Below are positions 36,101-47,240 of a stretch of DNA of 64,000 nucleotides, piece by piece. The stretch comes from Gordionus sp. m RMFG-2023. Its lineage: Eukaryota; Nematomorpha; Gordioida; Chordodea; Parachordodidae. The notes beneath the pieces were generated by a model, which made no database searches, was not told the DNA's origin, and worked only from the letters and a program-made list of their open reading frames with translations. The stretch covers positions 31,136,730-31,200,729 of the forward strand of contig NC_088778.1 in the NCBI RefSeq assembly GCF_954871325.1, read 5' to 3'. Positions within the stretch are counted from its first letter, which is position 1. Each line of letters begins with the position of its first letter. The position numbers and the translations under genes were made by a program.

Positions 36101-39100
36101 GTTGCATAGAGGACATTTGGGGGCTCATAGGACAAAACTTTTTGCCAGAAACTACATCTGGTGGCCTGGAATTAACATCGACATAGATAATGACGTTAGA
36201 AATTGCGAGTCATGCAATGCTTGGGGAGATAATCCAAAAAAAATACAACATGCTTGGACTGCCTTTAATAAACCTTTTGAAAGAATGCATTTAGATTTCG
36301 CAGGACCGTTTCTGAAAAAATAATGGTTCGAAATGGTCGATGCATACAACAAGTTCCCCATCATTAAATCGATGAATTCCATAACGACTGAACAGACTGT
36401 CATCGAACTGATGAGAAATATAAGCTTGTTCGGGATACCTGAACAAATCGTTGCATATAATCGGCACCAACTTTACCAGCAAGTTGTTTGAAAAGTTTTG
36501 CAAAGACCATGAGATTAAGCACACTCGAACGTCATCATATCACCAGCAATCCAATGGGCTGGTGACGAGGATGATTAGAACCTTCAAAACACACATGAAA
36601 AGTAGTCTGAAAAATAAAAAATATACGAGAAGATCGCACTAGAAAGGTTTTTGTTCTACTATCGGAACACACCTAATGCTGAAACGGGTGCTGCACCTAG
36701 CAAGAGATTATTCCTGCATACAACAAGAACTGCCTGGGATTTGCTAAAACCAATAAAAATGAGCAACAACTCATTAGAGAAAATTATCACCTGCAAGAAT
36801 AGGTGACAAAGTGTGGTACAAAACGTTTAAAGACAACAAATGGCATAAGTGCATGGTCACTGACAAAGAAGGTAATATGATATTCAAAATATACACGGGG
36901 TGTGCTAAAATCAGGAGACATCTGGATCAGATTAAAATGAGATTCTTGAATGATGTTCCTGAAGCCACGATTAAGGACAAGGACTCACTAACATCATCTT
37001 CAATCGATAGGCAAAATGACGGATATCCTATTGGTTCTATCTACATAAGAGAAAGGAGCAATATGAAAGAATCAATGAATCCAGTTATAAGGAATGCTCT
37101 CGACTAGTCAGGCTCAAACAAATACCAAAACATCTGGAAGATTACCTCATGAACGTCAATAGCGTTACCACTCAACTTATTCAAGGAAATTATAAGCCCA
37201 ATTTTTTTTGGAGGGTGGAATGTTAAATAATCTGATTATCCCTTTCGGTGAAAATTTTATATTAACATTTTTTTGTATCATTTTAACGTTACATTTTTTT
37301 TGATATCAATTTGTATTTCACATAATTGGTTATTTTTTTATTGTCATAAAATATATAAGGAGTTTTTTTTTGGTTTGAAATGATAATTAAATGTAATTTA
37401 TAAAAAATAAAATAAAATTATGACTTTTTCTAATAATATATAATAGAAAATTCTGTTTAAATACATTATGGTAATAATATAAGAAAATTGTGTCTAAACA
37501 CATCATGGTAATTATATATAATAGAGGATTCTATTAAAATTTTTCAATTTCTAAGATGTAAAATTAAATGATTTGTAAATTCAATTAATATTTTTTATAT
37601 CAATAAACATGAATACAAAAACTTCCTATGGCATTTTTTTAGAAGTTTATTATTTAAAAATATGTAGAAAGTTTTCCGAAAAATATTTGGGAATTTTTGT
37701 AGACAGCTGGTTATTTTAAAGTTCAGCAACAACTTTATATGTATGACTAGTAATTTTTTTTTTATATATTTAGCTAATCATATAATTATCTAAATAAACC
37801 CGACATTATGAAAAGATTGGTAAGCTTTAAAAAAAAGGAATCATGTCAAAATAAATTCGCTTTTATCTAAACTGGTATAACTTTTCCTAGTTTTGATTAT
37901 TATATAGAATATATTTTATTTTAATTTACATCCACGCCTCCATGTAAATATTCTTATGGCATCAAAATTAATTTTATTACGAGAATTCCTTATGATTATT
38001 TTAAAACTTTATGGTAGACATCATTCTTAATATTTTCTTTCAGCTTTAACTTTTTCATATAAATATTCATAAATCAATTATTCAATTTATTTTGTTAAGT
38101 TTTTGATTATACTGTAATAGGTTTTTTTTTAAAAAATAATATTTTTTCTTTATTAATTTCATTACTCTCTATTAACAAATTTAATAGACTTTGATGAACG
38201 CATTCAACAGGGAGACTCACTTGGATCTCTACTATTCTGCCTTGGTATTCATGATATCTCGTCCATAATCTGAAATCTAAATTTAATTTGGATTTAAATA
38301 TTTGTATCTTGACGATGGAACAATTTGTGACTCCCATCATAAAAGCATTCAAAGTTTTAATGGGATTTAAAGAATTAGATTATAGATTTTTTGAAATTTT
38401 ATATTTCACATAAAATCTTTTACCGTTAATGAAGAAATTTAGGTGTTCTAAAAAAAAGAATACTTGTATGTAAGTGAAATTTTGCTGACATGACATGCAT
38501 CTGTTGGCACTTTCCAGACAAAAAACTGGTTTCATTTTGTTGGTATAATTGATTTACCTTCGAGATATTATATAAATCATTCGCTTATTTAACTTTTATC
38601 TTATTCTACTTTAAAGTTTTAAGATTGTTATTTTTTTTTATTAGTTTAAATTATTTATTACTTTTTTTAAAACAATAAAATTGTTCCTCTTATTAACATC
38701 TAGGTTCTCCATTAACTTTTTATATTATTTTTATCATTTTAGATTCTATTAACTAAAAATGTCATTTTACATTTTGATTAAAGTTAAATGTATATAACAT
38801 CCATCAAATGGAATTATATATAAAGTGGTATATTTACTATAAGAGATGCTATGATAATGATATATGAAATAAAATAATATTAAAATTAAAAGTGTAATAT
38901 AATTGTATTCTAAATTAAATCGGTAATATTGACCAATGATGAAACCTATAAAATTCCAGCATGTCCAAGATTCTAGCACATTTTTAAGTGATTTTTTTTC
39001 TAGGAATCAAAATGTATTTGTTAATAATGTTAGATAATTATAAAACAAGAAAAATTATTTATTGCAAATTGATTGTTTTTATAATGCATAGTGTTTAATA

Positions 39101-40564
39101 AAATGTTATTAATATATTCTTATCTGTATCGAGACCTTCTGGATTTAGTTCGATGTGTTTTGATAGATTTTTAAAGTATTATCAACAGCCTACTATTAAT
39201 CCTTTCTATTACAATATTTATTATCATTTCATTAATTTATTGATTACTTATAGAAAAGTTATGAAAAATTAAAGAAATTAAATTTAGAAATTCAAAAATG
39301 TTGTTTATATTCACAATCTGAACTATTTAACAAAAATATTTAAGTTGATATTTTGAAACACAATTTAATTTTTAAGCATACATATTAATACTAATTAATT
39401 AACCTCAAAGACTATACTAAGAATTCTCGAATTCGCTAAATTTCTAACATAAAATTTAAATCTTCTATAGCCTCCGATATCGGGTAATACTCTTTGTACA
39501 ACTACGGTTAGTCCTTTCCTATCATATTCTACCGTCAAATTGTTGGTAGAAACTATAACAGGAGTGGTTGGAATTCTTACACCTTTCTTTCAATAGGGAT
39601 TAAGTCATAAAATATGTATTTACCTATCACATATAAGGGTGGTAGATGAAAAAGCATTTCAAAACTGCACACAGATTTCCTACTTGGTTTTCTGACTGAA
39701 AAAAATTGTACGTCCGTAGGAATCTCTTAATATATAAAAAAATAATTAGTAAATATTATATAATGATATTATATTATATTAAATTATGCAGCACTAGCAA
39801 CTGATTCATGTGTTTCTTATTTTTACTGATCATCATTTTCAGATTTTTATTAGATCTCGTAAAATCTGATAATATGCGCTTCGGATCGAGGGCAATTATT
39901 TTAAAATTGTATTTTAAATAATATTTAAAATATTTTATTTTGTTTAGTTTTACTGTGCTTGAATAATATAGGTTTAGATTGGGGTATTTCTTCATTTAAA
40001 TATATATTATCTCTTCCACCGGACAATAAACAGTCTTGCAATAGTTTACGGCCAACACTGGGAACACCTAATATTTCAAAATTGTAAAATAACCTTTTTG
40101 TTTATATAGAAGTCTTATAAAGTACTCTAATATTTTGTTATTGATCCCTGTAGAACTATAGTACAACATACATTTTTTATTTTTCTTAACTACAATCATA
40201 TCATTAATTTTATTTACACTCTCAATAAGTTACAATAATAAAACTACTGATTTATAAGTAAAATATTTATAATAAGATTTTTTTATACTTAGAAAACTTC
40301 GCTTACCTAGTCTAATATTATGTTGGGACAAATTGATTAAGTAAAGTTTAATTTATTCTACATCTCCGTTAAATCTTTTTAGGAAAAAGAAATTATATTA
40401 ATTTTTATGAATATATCAATGAAAATATTTATTTTTCTTACCATAGGTGAAACCCAATCCATAGTTGGTCGCAAAAGTCAACAAAATAATAAGGCCCTAT
40501 AAAAATTGTTATTAATAGTCTGCATCTAATAAATATAAAGGGTTACTAGAAAACTTGAGCACAT
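24101..40564 (-). CDS. Gene 2: complete secreted giant hexapeptide-repeat protein (6 coding exons)
   Basis: No family is recognised. The exon model comes from comparison with two paralogous units: exon 1 40547-40564, exon 2 40442-40496, exon 3 39954-40067, exon 4 39624-39725, exon 5 39404-39582, exon 6 24101-32371. Every junction is GT-AG and every phase fits, giving 2912 residues and a TGA stop at 24101. Exon 1 (MCSSFL) plus exon 2 (GLIILLTFATNYGLG and on) read as a signal peptide, so the product should be secreted. Exons 3-5 make a ~140-residue head containing KLLQDCLLSGGRDNIYLNEE, SVCSFEMLFHLPPLYVIG and LPDIGGYRRFKFYVRN; it has two cysteines that could pair. Exon 6 begins TIVGNPAEEFEGEINYINRR, runs through a basic Pro/Thr repeat, about 420 T-[EQ]-S-Q-R-T hexapeptides, and ends TTTKPTTTISRPAFE. 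The ATG is the first one downstream of a TATA box and is conserved in gene 3. An extracellular fibrous, mucin-like or adhesive role is inferred only from composition. Intron 5 hosts an LTR-retroelement fossil. Confidence 0.8.
24176..31790 (-). repeat. 18-bp coding tandem array, about 420 copies (hexapeptide T-[EQ]-S-Q-R-T)
   Basis: The plus strand reads as repeats of an 18-mer such as TTCTTTGGCTTTCAGTAG. The minus strand encodes T-E-S-Q-R-T or T-Q-S-Q-R-T without a break for about 7.6 kb. Variation is almost confined to GAA versus CAA (Glu or Gln) and to silent changes in Thr, Ser and Arg codons, with rare Ala replacements. The array is far more GC-rich than its surroundings. It has a higher-order structure: two tandem copies of a 2142-bp block (119 repeat units) at about 25556-27697 and 27698-29839. 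Each block contains a further internal repetition at a spacing of 576 bp (32 units). Confidence 0.95.
31970..32230 (-). repeat. 36-bp coding repeat (12-residue Pro/Thr/Lys/Arg unit) before the hexapeptide array
   Basis: About seven copies of a 36-bp unit encode T-P-K-T-T-R-T-P-K-S-T-T in the frame of the giant exon. Between 31790 and 31970 the unit decays into irregular T-R-T and T-T-R-T peptides and then merges with the hexapeptide array. Gene 3 has a shorter, more divergent version at about 11480-11650. Confidence 0.85.
32372..34003. other. Intron 5 of gene 2, upstream part
   Basis: Intron sequence beginning at the acceptor ATATTTAG next to 32371. It is collinear with 51630-52640 in gene 1, which supports the paralogy of the two introns. 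No other feature recognised. Confidence 0.6.
34009..37546 (+). mobile_element. Ty3/Gypsy-type LTR retrotransposon fossil
   Basis: A virus-like fossil. LTRs at 34009-34309 and 37221-37546 begin TGTTAAATAATCTG; the target duplication is ATTTC at 34004-34008 and 37547-37551. A TGG-type primer-binding site follows the left LTR, and a purine-rich tract (GGAGGGTGGAA) precedes the right one. Parts seen on the plus strand: a gag-like region (34360-35450), an RNase H-like piece (about 35600-35760), the integrase zinc finger and core (36042-36640) and the integrase tail (36811-37107). It is broken in at least half a dozen places and short for the family. The LTRs differ by many substitutions and small indels, so it is not a recent insertion. 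It lies in intron 5 of gene 2, opposite in strand. Confidence 0.85.
37552..39403. other. Intron 5 of gene 2, donor side
   Basis: From about 38350 it is collinear with 53560-54240 (gene 1) and 7330-7930 (fourth unit). It holds the conserved block at 38464-38509. Nothing else is supported. Confidence 0.55.
38464..38509 (-). other. Conserved block in intron 5 of gene 2, possible extra exon
   Basis: The block sits between a possible acceptor (GGAAAG) and a possible donor (GTATTC). It is well conserved at 7477-7524 and 53690-53737, where it is 48 nt, phase 0 in and out, and would add 16 residues beginning C-Q-H-M. Here it is 46 nt, which would not keep frame. It could be an optional exon, a lost exon or a conserved non-coding element. 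It is not included in the gene models. Confidence 0.35.
39404..39582 (-). CDS. Gene 2 exon 5 (conserved 59-residue head segment)
   Basis: This is a 179-nt exon with phase 1 in and phase 0 out, encoding 59 residues. All three genes have it at exactly the same length (17775-17953 and 63426-63604). Conserved stretches are VEYDRKGLTVVV, LPDIGGYRRF and FYVRNLANS, with alternating hydrophobic residues suggesting beta structure. It follows a 41-nt intron (39583-39623) and is joined in phase to the giant exon starting at 32371. I cannot name the domain. Confidence 0.75.
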
Positions 40565-40626
40565 TATATGATTGAAATTTAGTGATCAAAAAAAATGTTT
40601 AATATAACCAATATTAAATTTAAGCC

Positions 40627-40634
40627 TTTTTATA
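40627..40634 (-). promoter_or_regulatory. TATA box of gene 2
   Basis: On the minus strand the sequence reads TATAAAAA, 63-70 nt before the ATG at 40564. The same motif lies at the matching place in gene 3 (18958-18965), although the surrounding sequence has diverged. That spacing leaves room for a start site about 30 nt downstream and a short leader. Confidence 0.6.
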
Positions 40635-41489
40635 TTGAAATAAAACTCGACATACCTTTCTAAAATTTTGTTATAATTGGAATTTTTCCAACCTTAAATG
40701 GTATAATTTGATATATTTACATCTATATCAAATTTTAACATTGAAGGTTACATTTAGATGTACTTGCCTTGACAATTTGTTATAAGGTTATGTGAATCGA
40801 ATTTGTGTAATATGATATTTTTCTTATTAACTTTAAATTTTGGTAAAGAAATCAAGGTTAACGTTTCAACATTATATATTAAAAATAAAAAACATATTTT
40901 TATTTCATTGATGCCAATTTTTATATGATTGGGATAAGTTAAAACGTTTAAAATTATACACTATTTGAAAATTACAAATATTGATTTTGTTCTTGGTCGA
41001 TCCCAGATACCTCAACCAAAGTTCAAAGAAATTTGTCTAAGCTCGTATCTAGCCTAAACTTTAAAAAAATACTTCGAGAATCTAAATCGAAATCCTATTC
41101 TAGTGACATGCAAGTAGGTTCGAATCCTGGCCTGAGTCCTTGATCTTGAGCCTAAAATTTTACATAATCTGAGCTGGGCTCTTGTTTACATTTTTTTAAG
41201 CCAGCCAGACCGAACACGGTCTTGCAAAAAATATATAGAAAATTTCTAATATTTTTTTGTGACAATTTTTTTTACATAAAGTATAATCAGTAAATTTTTA
41301 TTTCATTTTAATAACAAAAGCCTAAAACTATAAAATAGATTGTTATAGGTTTAAATATTATTGATATTAAATGGTGTAATGTAAAAGAATTAATAACATA
41401 TATTTTTTTTAAATTATCATCATCTCATATATATCCTTTTGGTGTGGAATTTACGTGAATTCATAATCTATCTTTAAACCATTAGATTT

Positions 41490-41710
41490 GATCAGAAATA
41501 TATTCCAGCACTTGGAGAGTACACACACACTGTGAATTTTAGATAACTTTGTCGGAAATCTTTGTTTATTTTTTCATTTATATGAAAAATTAATATAAAA
41601 TATGAGTAATTCAAAGGTTTTGCGGCAGGATCGAAATATATTCCATTACCATATAGAACAAGATTGGACGAAATATTAGACGATATTTTAATCATACGTT
41701 GTAACCATAA
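41490..41710 (-). other. Conserved block upstream of gene 2
   Basis: Counterpart of 20239-20433 and 1020-1210. The minus strand is open for 68 codons, including NISSNLVLYGNGIYFDPAAK. It lies about 0.9 kb upstream of the gene 2 TATA box. Either a regulatory block or an unrecognised small gene. Confidence 0.3.
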
Positions 41711-41784
41711 TTTTGTAAAGAAACATAAACTAATATTTAAAAAATCGGGTAAACTTTATGATGTATTTTACCCTTTTATATTTA

Positions 41785-43215
41785 ACTAGTAAATAGCCCG
41801 TCAAAAATGACTGGGAATGAAAATTTTCTTCTTACTTTTTTGCATGTTACCTGTTATTTGAAAATAATATCCAATTTTTATTCTTCCTACCCCCTCAAGC
41901 CAGGTATAATCCATTAAAACTAAGTGCTATGGTTTGAGTAAAAATAAATTTAAAGCATTTACTTGATAATACCAATATTATTTGTTAAATATTAGTGATT
42001 ACTTATACCTAATATTTTAAATTAAAAAAAATTCCCAGGTAAAGTTCAAAGCCATATTAATTATGAAAAATTCTTCCAAGCCCAATGAAATATCATAATA
42101 ATTTTGGTAGTTAAGAACTGAAATAAAATATTTAAATAATCTTAATGAATTTAAAAATACAATCAAAATTCAGATTTTCATGGGCCTTGGTTTTTTAATC
42201 AGGTCAAGCCCAGGCCTGCAAAAAAATTTATTTTGGGCCAATGTCTGTTTTACCTGAGGGCCATATAATTATTCTGTGTTAAATAATACACCTATGCCTA
42301 ATATTAAAAAATTCCCAAGCCAGGTCCTCGCACTTGGTTTTCTCAAACCCGCAAAAGACCATAATAATTTTGATAGTTGAGGACTGAAATAAAATATATA
42401 AAAAGTCACAATGCATTTAAAAATACAATCAGAATATGAAAGTTGCATGGACCTTGGTTTTTGATCAGGCCTTGTCATGTCTTCAAAAGAAATTTTCAGG
42501 CCAATTTCTAGCCCATATTTAAAATTAAAAAATTTACAGGAATCTTAGACTATAATAATTATGAAAAATGTTTCTCAAGCTATATGCAAGTCCATATTAA
42601 TGGTGAAAAATATTTCCCAAGCCCAGGAAAACCCAAATATATTTGATCCAGAATAATAGGTCTGATGTAAGGGGCTTATAAGAATTAAATCTGTCTAAAT
42701 TCAAAATTATAATCAAATGAAGAGTAAATTTCTGATTTACCTATGATTCTACTGGTGAGCTCCTGGTATTTATATAAAATTCATGAATACATATTAAAGT
42801 ACCATTCTGAAAATATGTTCATTCTAATTTAAATTTTAAACAAACCATTTTAAATTTTGATATTTCCAATACATACTCACAGTATACATTGCAACAATTT
42901 TACCTCTTTTACTCTTAAATTTTAATATTTATATAAAATTTATTAATAAAGTATATTTAATACCATACATACAAACTAAATAATTACCCTTCAACATCTA
43001 TATAATTAATATTTTAAATATTATTATATTCAAGTTGGTGCATGCGTGAAACTTTAATATAAATATATAATTAATATTAAATTTAGTTCGAATCCCGGGG
43101 ATGGCAAAAAAAAATTTAAAAAAAAAATTAACATTACACTATATAGTCTCCTTAGATTTTAAATACATTACGGAGATACGAAAACGATCATCATGTGATT
43201 ATGGAGATTATATAT
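41785..43215. mobile_element. Insertion of ~1.4 kb in copy A2, class unknown
   Basis: Absent from the matching point near 1245 in copy A1. It contains repeated AAGCCCAGG or GGGCCTTGG motifs (42180-42620) and, near its right end, a pol III B-box-like GTTCGAATCCCGGG at 43088 followed by A-rich sequence. This could be a SINE tail, but no matching A box with proper spacing is seen. Confidence 0.4.
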
Positions 43216-43750
43216 ATTAGATATCATATGAAAGAGGATTAAAATTATTTGAAGCTATATTATGAATACCCTATATAAATATCTGATAATTATCGAAATG
43301 TTTTATTCTTGAAACATGAACCGAACCCAACCTATATATCAAAAGGGTAGCCACCCTAATTACGATGCATGGACATAATAATAACAAAATATAGTATTAT
43401 TTATTTATAATCTCCGAAATCTATAAATATTACATCATTTTCGAATCAATTATGTTATCATCGCACTCTTTTTTGACCCTTATTTTTTGTTTTTTTTAAA
43501 AATTATCCTGGGAGATTTCCATTTTTTTGCACATGGAAATATTTAAAATTAATAAAACCCAAAAGTATGCATTTTATTTATTGGGCGATCTTTAACCTTA
43601 TAAATTTGGGGTAGATAAACCAATAGTTTAATGCTAGATTTATTTTGAAGTTGTTTATCATCAGCAACGGAGATGTGTAATTTATATATTAGAGTTTTGT
43701 CGCGATATCATTTTTATCATTTGCCATCAAAAAAATGGATTACATTTTCT

Positions 43751-43960
43751 CAGTGTTGTTAAACGGCTTGTTTTTTAAAAACGGCTAACTCATTATTTTA
43801 TCCAGAAAAATATTACGTAAGCCTGAATATTTTTCCCGCAGACGGCACAAAGTTTTGGACATCTATTAGCGAAATCTCGAGACCAACGCAATATTATTCT
43901 GGCCATAATATTGAGTTAGCCGTTTTTAAAAATCGACTCAGATTTAGCTGTACAACATTA
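43751..43960. mobile_element. MITE of the hAT type, copy 1
   Basis: 210 bp with long imperfect terminal inverted repeats beginning CAGTGTTGTTAAACGGC, absent from copy A1 near 1868. Same family as 46656-46878 but more diverged. No clear target duplication. Confidence 0.7.
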
Positions 43961-45384
43961 CTTTACTCTTTTAAACAAAAATTAAGTGTGATTATCATAA
44001 AACCAAAAATTATTCCTTGTTCGCATTAAATATAAACCTTTACCCTGTAATTTGTAAAGCGTATCACAGTCTATTGGCAAACCATCTATCTCCTTTACAA
44101 ATTTAGTAAAGAATGAAGTGTGCCAGATATGCCACAAATAATACTTATTCTGAAAGATTCTCAATAAAATATTATCATTTTTTTTATCTACGCTGTTAGA
44201 ACCACTTGGGGCTCATCTCACCCTGAAAACTATACCACATTAAATAATTATACTGTTCAAGGAAGGCAGAGAATTTGGGATTACATACAGCGTTTATGAC
44301 TCCAGCTATTCCTTTTCAGATTCCATTATCCAAACGAAAATAATGAAATAAATATATTTTTTTTGTAAAACTAATTACATTCTAATACCTTCGATTTAAA
44401 TAACATGGGCATTTTAGATCTGAAACAGTAAAAAAATGTTAAAGATTGTAGCTCATAGTATCTCACCCAGAAATAGAAGATATACTCTCAATTAATGGTA
44501 GAATGCTAAACATAAAAAATTTAGTCTTCCTTTTATTGAAAGATTTTTTTTATATGGATATCATATTGATACTGCCCAGTAGTATAATTGAAATTAGTTT
44601 TAAATTATTAGTTTTGCAGTTTTCTAATAATTGAATGCACAGTTTTCAAATAAATTTATTCAAGTATTTAATTTATATTTTTCACATTTTCGAATAATAT
44701 TATTTTTTTTCTTTTTTTGTTGGATTTTGTGGTGGGTTTGGTATAAAAATACTATTTCTCATCACCTAATTTAAACGCCAGACCCTTATATTTGTTGCAT
44801 AGCCCTAAGCTAACCGTAAATGTAATTCACCAGCTCTCCATCAGGTCTCAACCTGAACGGCATAATTCAGTAAAAAATTAGCAGAAATCTATTGGCGGTT
44901 TCGCGCGGTTCAACAGCCATAAGTATTATGTTAAAAAAATTCACTCCACCTAATCAAATCCATTTATTTTTTTATTAGCTTTCATTTGTTACTCATATCA
45001 AGATATTATATTAATAAGTTGTATCCCCCTCCCCAACCAATCACCTAAACGTGAGGATATAAATTTATTGTACTCAGTAAGAGCATATAGTAATAATAGC
45101 CTGACAATTCATTTGATTAACTTTTAATTTGAAAAAATAAAATACTTTAATAACAAAAATTTCTGAGTGATTTAATATTTTTTTTCTGAGAAATTTAAAT
45201 GGAAAAATTCTTAGATAATCAAAATTTTTACTTTGCAATAGACTTTTATTTAAAAAAATATATATGTGAAATTCAGTATAAATCCTTGGTTTTAGGTTTT
45301 TTTTAATTCTGTTCAATTAAGCATGCCAGTTTTAATTCTACAAAAAGATAAGTGTCATTATATTGAAGAGAATTTCAAGGGATA

Positions 45385-46055
45385 GGGAAAATGTGCCATA
45401 AAATGTTTGAAGACTAGCCAAAACCCTTTAACTTTTATCTATTGAACCAATTTCTCTCAAAATTGGTCAAAATGTGTATATTTATGATATGTATCTTACC
45501 TAAGTTTATTTATTAATAGAGCAATCCATTAAAAAAATATTTTAAATAAACTGTTTTTAGTATCTCTTTCGTGAAAAATATGTTACACTTTGTTTGGTGA
45601 AAAAATTACTTAGATTACGGATATTTTATATAAATATTATCCTTATGCCCTTAGCATCATTCATACAAAAAATTAGACTTTAAAATTTTATTTAATAGAC
45701 ATATAAAGGCGCTTAAAAATTATAGATAGGTGAGTATTGTCTGGCCATGCATTGACTGGCCAAAATTCATATATTCATTTTGAAATATTGCGATCTTGAA
45801 AATGATTCAATAAATTCTCCTAACCCTATGCCTACCAACTTCTAATAATGAGTTATATAACTTAACATCATGTATAAGGTAATAATATGATCAAAATAGA
45901 AAACAGCAAAAAGATAGAAATTTTGATTACATCACCATATATAAAACATAAAATAACAAACACTAAATAAAACAATTAAAGAAAATTAATGATGAGTGTT
46001 TGCATAATACGTTTTTACTCTTTATTGATATGCTTTTCATATATATGAGAATCCG
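45385..46055. repeat. Dispersed repeat, copy 2 (inverted) plus adjoining insertion
   Basis: 45385-45704 is the reverse complement of 684-1012. The insertion relative to copy A1 (empty near 3080) extends to about 46055, so the mobile unit is probably larger than the shared part. Confidence 0.55.
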
Positions 46056-46655
46056 CTAAGAATTTTTTTAAATTAAAGTATTTTAACAAATTAAAGTTAA
46101 TCAAATGAATTGTTTTTAATGTGGTATCTTGTCAACATGGGTATCAAATGAAAGTAAAAAGATCAATTGATTTCATTGATATTCATCTCTTCAGTGGGCA
46201 TTGGTAATATATATTATATTGAAATGAGTAAAGCTGTAAAGGAGATCGATTGATTACATTGATGCTCATCATTCCAAGTCTTCAGGGTGAGTGCGGGGGA
46301 TCATAAGTTTCTAGCATAATATTTCGAAAGGGGTCACCTGATTTTATGGATAATTCATATTATTAAGGGTTGGATGCAGAAACTAAAAAAATTCTATATT
46401 GGTATTTATGAAAGCTAATATAAAGATCGACTGATAACATTATAATTTTTACTCATCATTAGTCTTTAGAGATATTCTGACGTTCTAACATTTTAATCAT
46501 GGGTTCTATGTGAAAGATTTATTGATGGAAATTTAAATATGACTCAGGTTTTAGAGTAAATTGATCTAAGCTATCGAAGTTAATAATATATTATCATGGT
46601 TCTCAAATTAAAGCGAATAAAATATTTGGTCTTATTTGCTATTCATCATTCTAGG

Positions 46656-46878
46656 TAGTGTTGTTAAACGGCTCGTTTTGAGCCGATTTTTTAAAACGGC
46701 TAACTCTATTTTTTAGGCAGAAAAATATTACCTAAGCCTCGAGATTTCGATAATATATGCCTAGACCGTTGTTCCTTCTACGATCAAAATCTTCAGGCTT
46801 GCGTAATATTTTTCTGGATTAAATATTGAGTTAGCCGTTTTTAAAAATCGGCTCAAAACGAGCCGTTTAACAACACTA
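46656..46878. mobile_element. hAT-type MITE, copy 2, with intact target duplication
   Basis: 223 bp. Near-perfect ~50-bp terminal inverted repeats start TAGTGTTGTTAAACGGCTCG. Target duplication ATTCTAGG at 46648-46655 and 46879-46886. The empty site is present once at 3901-3908 in copy A1. Confidence 0.9.
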
Positions 46879-47240
46879 ATTCTAGGTCTTGCAAGGTTGC
46901 AATATTTTTAACATTCATAATTTAATTATTATAAACGTATCTTACACTCTTAAAAACGCGAGGGTTTGGGTTCACATTCTTGAAAAATATTTTAAATTAT
47001 AGATTTATCTATTTCGCTAATTTGAATATTTACAAAATGATAACTGGCCAGCCGATTTTCACATAAGTTATGGAGGAGCAAATTTGATGACTTTTTTTTC
47101 GTCCTCGATGTTTATCTCGTAAAATGGGAGGAAGAAATATATTAATGATATTAATAATAAATGCTTCCCTGGTTTTAAACAGTTCTGTAATTGTATTGAC
47201 AAAATCTGTGTAGCACTGTCAAATGTGAGCATGGCTTTGG

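Noticed and set aside
43085-43110. A tRNA gene at the GTTCGAATCC motif
   Set aside because: Only the B-box-like motif is present; no acceptor stem, anticodon arm or spaced A box could be drawn.
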